A stretch of 17,798 nt of DNA from Bacteroidetes bacterium UBA2234 (GTDB lineage Bacteria; Bacteroidota; Bacteroidia; NS11-12g; UBA955): positions 20,689-38,486 of the forward strand of contig DDYM01000043.1 in NCBI GenBank assembly GCA_002347985.1, written 5' to 3'. Of this stretch, positions 14,453 to 17,798 are shown piece after piece (position 1 is the first letter of the stretch; each line of letters begins with the position of its first letter). The notes beneath the pieces were generated by a model, which was not told the DNA's origin, did no database searches, and was given only the letters and a program-made list of their open reading frames with translations. The position numbers and the translations under genes are program-made.

Positions 14453-17413
14453 TCAATAACCAAAAATCTGTTCAAGCGTAAGCTCAGTTACTTTGCCGTA
14501 GCGACTCATATCTGCAGTGGTTACTCTGTTTCGATCAGCGACGATTGCCAATGTATATGGCTTACCACTGACTCTTTCCTGATGGAACTTTACGATGTCC
14601 GACATTTGCAAATTGGGCAACGCGGCATACATTTTCATATCCGGAACTATTGTAGAATACCCCATTTGTTCCTGCGAATGCAAGGCACCAATATACTCCT
14701 CCGCCGTGATACGATTCGTTTCCATCCGATTGATTAAGCTCTGCTTGGCCAAAGCAAAAATCTCATCGTTCTTCGGTAAACCCGTGAGCAACTCATTCAT
14801 CGCACCGATTGCATCATGGAATTTATCCGCCTGTGTTCCAACATAACCCATCATAATATTGGGCTTGTTTTTCATGCTCGCCGTATTGTAAACCGCGTAA
14901 GTACTGTAGGCCAAAGCCTTGGCTTCGCGAATGTTCTGAAATACCACACTACTCATGTCGCCCCCAAAATACTGATTGAAAGCAGTCGTAATGGCCGATT
15001 CCGATTCACTCACAACCGAACTCTTATAAAACCAATTGATACTGGCTTGCACCTGTGTGTAATGCACAAAGTATACAGATTTTGCTGTCTGTGATTGCTC
15101 TTTGAATAACTGGTCAACAGATTTAGACTTGCTCAAATCAAAAGCCAACTCATGCTTTGTTTGATCTGCCGGAAGAGAATGATATGTCAGAATGGTTTTT
15201 GCCAAATTTGATTGCTCCCTAGGCCCATAATAATCAATAGAATGCTTGATGTTCTTGAATCCCTTCATCAACTTTACAATGTCTTCAGCGCCAATTTTTT
15301 CTAACTCCTGATTAGACAAGGTCCAAGTCACTGGATTTTGAGGTCCGTAAATCGCATACTGCGATAGCGCCCGACGGATTGCAGCAGGATTTAGCTTGGC
15401 ATCCGCCCGATTCTTCAAAATATCCTGAACCAACTGCTTACAAACTTCGTTGTCCAACGCAGGTTCATTCATCAATAAATTCAATAAAATCACCGCCGAA
15501 TCAAAATACTCTTCGGGACCACTTACAGAAATGTTGTAATGTTCATTCCCCTCAGCAAAAGCAAAGTTGCATCCCCATCGATAAAAAGCTTTACTAATGT
15601 CAGCAGCAGAATAACCCTTCGTTCCCACCAACCTCATGTACGGCGCTACCAACGAGAGCGATTTATTATGCCATTTGCCATAGTCATATCGATAACTCAA
15701 ATTAAACAATCGATTCTCTGTGTTTTGGACATAGTTCAATACGGCTGGACCCACATACTCACGTTTGACAACCTCATTCAAATTCACCGCCACCGGCTGA
15801 ATGGGCTTGGCAGGAACAGCCAACCATTGTTTTACAAACTGACTTTGCTTGTCACGGTTTAACTCCACCGAATGAATTTCTGGCTTTTCAATTTTCTCGG
15901 TGACAACACTTTCTCCCTTGCGCTTGTAAATAACCACCCGATCTTGGTTCAAAAACAAATTGGCAAAATCCACAATGTAATCCTTATTCATCTCGCGCAT
16001 CGCTGCCAAATCATTATAAGCATCGCGATAATCAATCCCTTGTACATAGGCGTCTTTCAAAAAGAAACATCTACTTTGATTGTCCTTGTATTTCGAAATG
16101 TTCGATATCTCCTCATTTAAGAGAATTGCATCCAGCATCGACTTATCAAACTCGCCTTTTCGTACTTTTTCCAACTGACCTAGCAATAAATCTTTTACTT
16201 CCTCCAATGTCTGACCCGTCTTAGGCTTTCCGGTAAGCATGAAAACGCCATAATCCATCATTTGCTCCACTCCGCTGTTGGCCGACAATAACTTTTGCTC
16301 TTTCACCAAATTCAAATCGATAAAACCAGCCACTGAATTGTTCAAAAGTAAATCAACCAATTTCGCCGCACGGGCTTCTTCTGTACCCGCATTTGGAATT
16401 CTAAAACCAACCGTCACACTTTCAGCATCTGGACCCACAACATCAAAACTTCTCTCTTTGTTGTTGGGTGTTTCCTCTTTGAAAACATAAGCCAAAATAT
16501 CGGTTTTATTCATATAGGCGAACTTCGATGCGACTTCCGCAGCCACAGCATCCGGATCAAAATCGCCACTCATGATGATGGCCATGTTGTTGGGAACATA
16601 GTATTCGTTGTAATAATTTCGAATCGCTTCTAAACTCGGATTCTTAAGGTGTTCTACAGTTCCAATTGTTGTCTGTAACCCGTAGTTATGACCTTTGAAT
16701 AATTCGGCATACAATTTTTCATAGACCTTGTCTCCATCACGATCCAATGAAATGTTCTTTTCCTCATAAACCGCCTCCAATTCTGTGTGAAAAAGTCTTA
16801 AAACCGGATTGCGAAATCTCTCCGCTTCCAAACTCAACCACTTACTCACCATGTTCGATGGTATGTCGTTGATGTAAACCGTTTCATCATTACTCGTAAA
16901 AGCATTTGTGCCCTCCGCTCCCAAGGCTTGACACATTTTATCGTATTCATTGGCGATGGCAAATTTGGCTGCAGCCTGACTGATACTATCAATCGCGCGA
17001 TAAATAGTTTTGCGCGCTTTTGGATCGGTTGTATGATTGTAAAGTTCATAAAGACCATCAATCTGCTTTAACAAGGGCTCCTCTTTTTTCCAATCTAAAC
17101 TACCGTATTTGTCCGTTCCTTTGAAAAGCATATGCTCCAAATAATGCGCGAGTCCAGTATTGGTTGATGGGTCGTTCTTTGATCCAGTCCTCACGGCTAT
17201 CATTGTATAAACCCGAGGAGAGGTTTTCTGATTCGATGTAATCAATGTCAATCCGTTTTGAAAAGTATAGTATCGAACTTTTAATGGATCATTGTTGTAT
17301 GAACGCATCTCCCATTGCGGTGTTTGTTGCGTGTTAAATCCCCTGATAATGGCTTGAGAAATACCCAATTTCGCCGATAGGAGGCAAACCAAAACAAAAA
17401 AGTACTTTTTCAT
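14453..17413 (-). CDS. M16 (insulinase/pitrilysin-family) zinc metallopeptidase, secreted
   Basis: The product is 986 residues from the ATG at 17413 and begins with a clean signal peptide (MKKYFFVLVCLLSAKLGISQA). A longer in-frame start (17491) would add 26 residues ahead of that signal and overlap the folK start, so it is rejected. The inverted zinc motif HYLEH (H90-E93-H94) lies in GLAHYLEHMLFKG. The third ligand lies about 125 residues on in ELEAVYEEKNISLDRDGD (E217 or E218). Four M16 repeats are expected: an active N-terminal half and an inactive C-terminal half, with the usual NPASxR-like tail regions less clear. It probably degrades peptides in the periplasm or at the cell surface. The gene is monocistronic, with a TATTTTTG box 7 nt upstream, diverging from folK. 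Confidence 0.92.
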   Translation of the reverse strand: MKKYFFVLVCLLSAKLGISQAIIRGFNTQQTPQWEMRSYNNDPLKVRYYTFQNGLTLITSNQKTSPRVYTMIAVRTGSKNDPSTNTGLAHYLEHMLFKGTDKYGSLDWKKEEPLLKQIDGLYELYNHTTDPKARKTIYRAIDSISQAAAKFAIANEYDKMCQALGAEGTNAFTSNDETVYINDIPSNMVSKWLSLEAERFRNPVLRLFHTELEAVYEEKNISLDRDGDKVYEKLYAELFKGHNYGLQTTIGTVEHLKNPSLEAIRNYYNEYYVPNNMAIIMSGDFDPDAVAAEVASKFAYMNKTDILAYVFKEETPNNKERSFDVVGPDAESVTVGFRIPNAGTEEARAAKLVDLLLNNSVAGFIDLNLVKEQKLLSANSGVEQMMDYGVFMLTGKPKTGQTLEEVKDLLLGQLEKVRKGEFDKSMLDAILLNEEISNISKYKDNQSRCFFLKDAYVQGIDYRDAYNDLAAMREMNKDYIVDFANLFLNQDRVVIYKRKGESVVTEKIEKPEIHSVELNRDKQSQFVKQWLAVPAKPIQPVAVNLNEVVKREYVGPAVLNYVQNTENRLFNLSYRYDYGKWHNKSLSLVAPYMRLVGTKGYSAADISKAFYRWGCNFAFAEGNEHYNISVSGPEEYFDSAVILLNLLMNEPALDNEVCKQLVQDILKNRADAKLNPAAIRRALSQYAIYGPQNPVTWTLSNQELEKIGAEDIVKLMKGFKNIKHSIDYYGPREQSNLAKTILTYHSLPADQTKHELAFDLSKSKSVDQLFKEQSQTAKSVYFVHYTQVQASINWFYKSSVVSESESAITTAFNQYFGGDMSSVVFQNIREAKALAYSTYAVYNTASMKNKPNIMMGYVGTQADKFHDAIGAMNELLTGLPKNDEIFALAKQSLINRMETNRITAEEYIGALHSQEQMGYSTIVPDMKMYAALPNLQMSDIVKFHQERVSGKPYTLAIVADRNRVTTADMSRYGKVTELTLEQIFGY

Positions 17414-17419
17414 CGAGCA

Positions 17420-17427
17420 CAAAAATA
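17420..17427 (-). promoter_or_regulatory. Candidate -7 box of the M16 peptidase gene (TATTTTTG)
   Basis: An exact TAnnTTTG match on the minus strand ends 7 nt before the A of the ATG at 17413, placing the likely transcription start at or beside the start codon. No TTG is seen at 17-23 nt spacing; the nearest is 12 nt away. Confidence 0.5.
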
Positions 17428-17436
17428 GGTTTTCTA

Positions 17437-17465
17437 TTGCAACCCCCCGCTTCTGTTTATCTTCG
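17437..17465 (+). promoter_or_regulatory. Candidate promoter of folK (TTG-N18-TATCTTCG)
   Basis: A TTG at 17437-17439, an 18-nt spacer and TATCTTCG at 17458-17465 match the Bacteroidota consensus with one mismatch in the -7 box. Its end is 9 nt before the ATG at 17474. It sits back to back with the M16 promoter in a 60-bp divergent region. Confidence 0.55.
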
Positions 17466-17473
17466 CAACCGCG

Positions 17474-17798
17474 ATGAACATCGAAAATCAAGTGGTCTTA
17501 GGTTTGGGTGGAAACATGGGAAATAGAACCCAGCACTTGGCCATGGCCATGGTACAAATAATCCAACAAATAGGCACCATCACAAAAGTTTCTAGCGTCT
17601 ATGAAACCGCCGCTTGGGGCAATGAAGACCAACCACCGTTTTTAAATTTGGCCGTTTGCCTTACCACTCCCTTCACACCTTTGCAAACATTGGAGCGATG
17701 CTTGAGAATTGAAAAACAGATGGGAAGGCACAGAACTATGAAGTGGGGTCCAAGAATAATAGACATAGACATATTGCTATATAACGATGAAATTATCA
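17474..17798 (+). CDS. folK: 2-amino-4-hydroxy-6-hydroxymethyldihydropteridine pyrophosphokinase (partial)
   Basis: The frame from the ATG at 17474 stays open to the window edge (108 codons seen of about 160). It shows the HPPK landmarks: LGLGGNMGNR near the N-terminus, VSSVYETAAWGNEDQPPFLNLAV, and RHRTMKWGPRIIDIDILLY. The aspartates D97 and D99 bind the two magnesium ions, and WGPRxxDxDIL is the family signature. It transfers pyrophosphate from ATP to 6-hydroxymethyl-dihydropterin in folate synthesis in the cytoplasm. The C-terminus is outside the window. The gene diverges from the M16 peptidase gene. Confidence 0.95.
   Translation, partial: MNIENQVVLGLGGNMGNRTQHLAMAMVQIIQQIGTITKVSSVYETAAWGNEDQPPFLNLAVCLTTPFTPLQTLERCLRIEKQMGRHRTMKWGPRIIDIDILLYNDEII

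Noticed and set aside
17414..17491. Upstream start extending the M16 protein by 26 residues
   Set aside because: It would hide a good signal peptide, overlap folK, and run through the promoter box.
1..17798. Mobile elements, CRISPR arrays, toxin-antitoxin or defence genes, tRNA or rRNA
   Set aside because: Looked for and not seen; all sizeable frames are assigned to ordinary chromosomal families and no gene-free gap exceeds about 170 bp.

Overview
The window looks like chromosomal DNA from a member of the Bacteroidota. The evidence is the gene content (a DUF5916 outer-membrane-type protein, an UpxY/NusG-like antiterminator, an M16 peptidase with signal peptide, a diheme MauG/CcpA-type lipoprotein, and a Bacteroidota-style membrane-bound dicluster Fe-S protein). 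It is also supported by repeated TAnnTTTG-type -7 promoter boxes, which are the hallmark of this phylum. The genus cannot be named from the sequence. I see no phage, transposon, CRISPR array, tRNA or rRNA, and no gene-free stretch longer than about 170 bp.

Layout, left to right. Bases 1-13504 are almost entirely minus-strand genes, so transcription runs right to left. In transcription order they are: a diheme cytochrome c peroxidase/MauG-like lipoprotein (12218-13504); an orphan ATP-grasp ligase (11121-12179); a 51-residue membrane protein with its own promoter (10919-11074); accA (9890-10852); a FabK-like nitronate monooxygenase-family flavoprotein (8899-9846); a NusG/UpxY-like antiterminator (8346-8888); a PIG-L deacetylase (7720-8352); a GT39-type membrane glycosyltransferase (5544-7712); a membrane-anchored di-[4Fe-4S] protein (4104-5471); tatA (3813-4022); gatA (2386-3810); a lytic-transglycosylase-like LysM protein that has lost its catalytic glutamate (1109-2389); and a partial DUF5916 protein (1-1109). 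Right of a 166-bp divergent intergenic region lies a plus-strand CpsB/YwqE-type PHP phosphatase (13671-14363). It converges on a large minus-strand M16 zinc peptidase (14453-17413), which shares a 60-bp divergent promoter region with the plus-strand folK start (17474 to the window edge).

How the genes fit together. Three expression groups are suggested. (1) accA and a FabK-like protein (fatty-acid synthesis) are followed with tight spacing by a NusG paralogue, a PIG-L deacetylase and GT39, so lipid-precursor supply and surface-glycan or lipid modification appear co-transcribed. (2) tatA-gatA-transglycosylase-like-DUF5916 is a compact unit with 2-nt spacing, a 4-nt overlap and a 1-nt overlap. 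It mixes protein export, tRNA-dependent amidation and envelope proteins. (3) Monocistronic genes have their own TAnnTTTG/TTCG boxes unusually close to the start codon.

Most of the window is ordinary core genome, and I did not find a convincing wholly new multi-gene system. The observations most worth a second look are the catalytically dead transglycosylase in the tat/gat operon, the recurrent promoter-to-start spacing that implies leaderless mRNAs, a perfect 12-bp inverted repeat in the cytochrome/PHP intergenic region, back-to-back GC-rich hairpins inside the Fe-S gene, and the unannotated-size 51-residue membrane protein.
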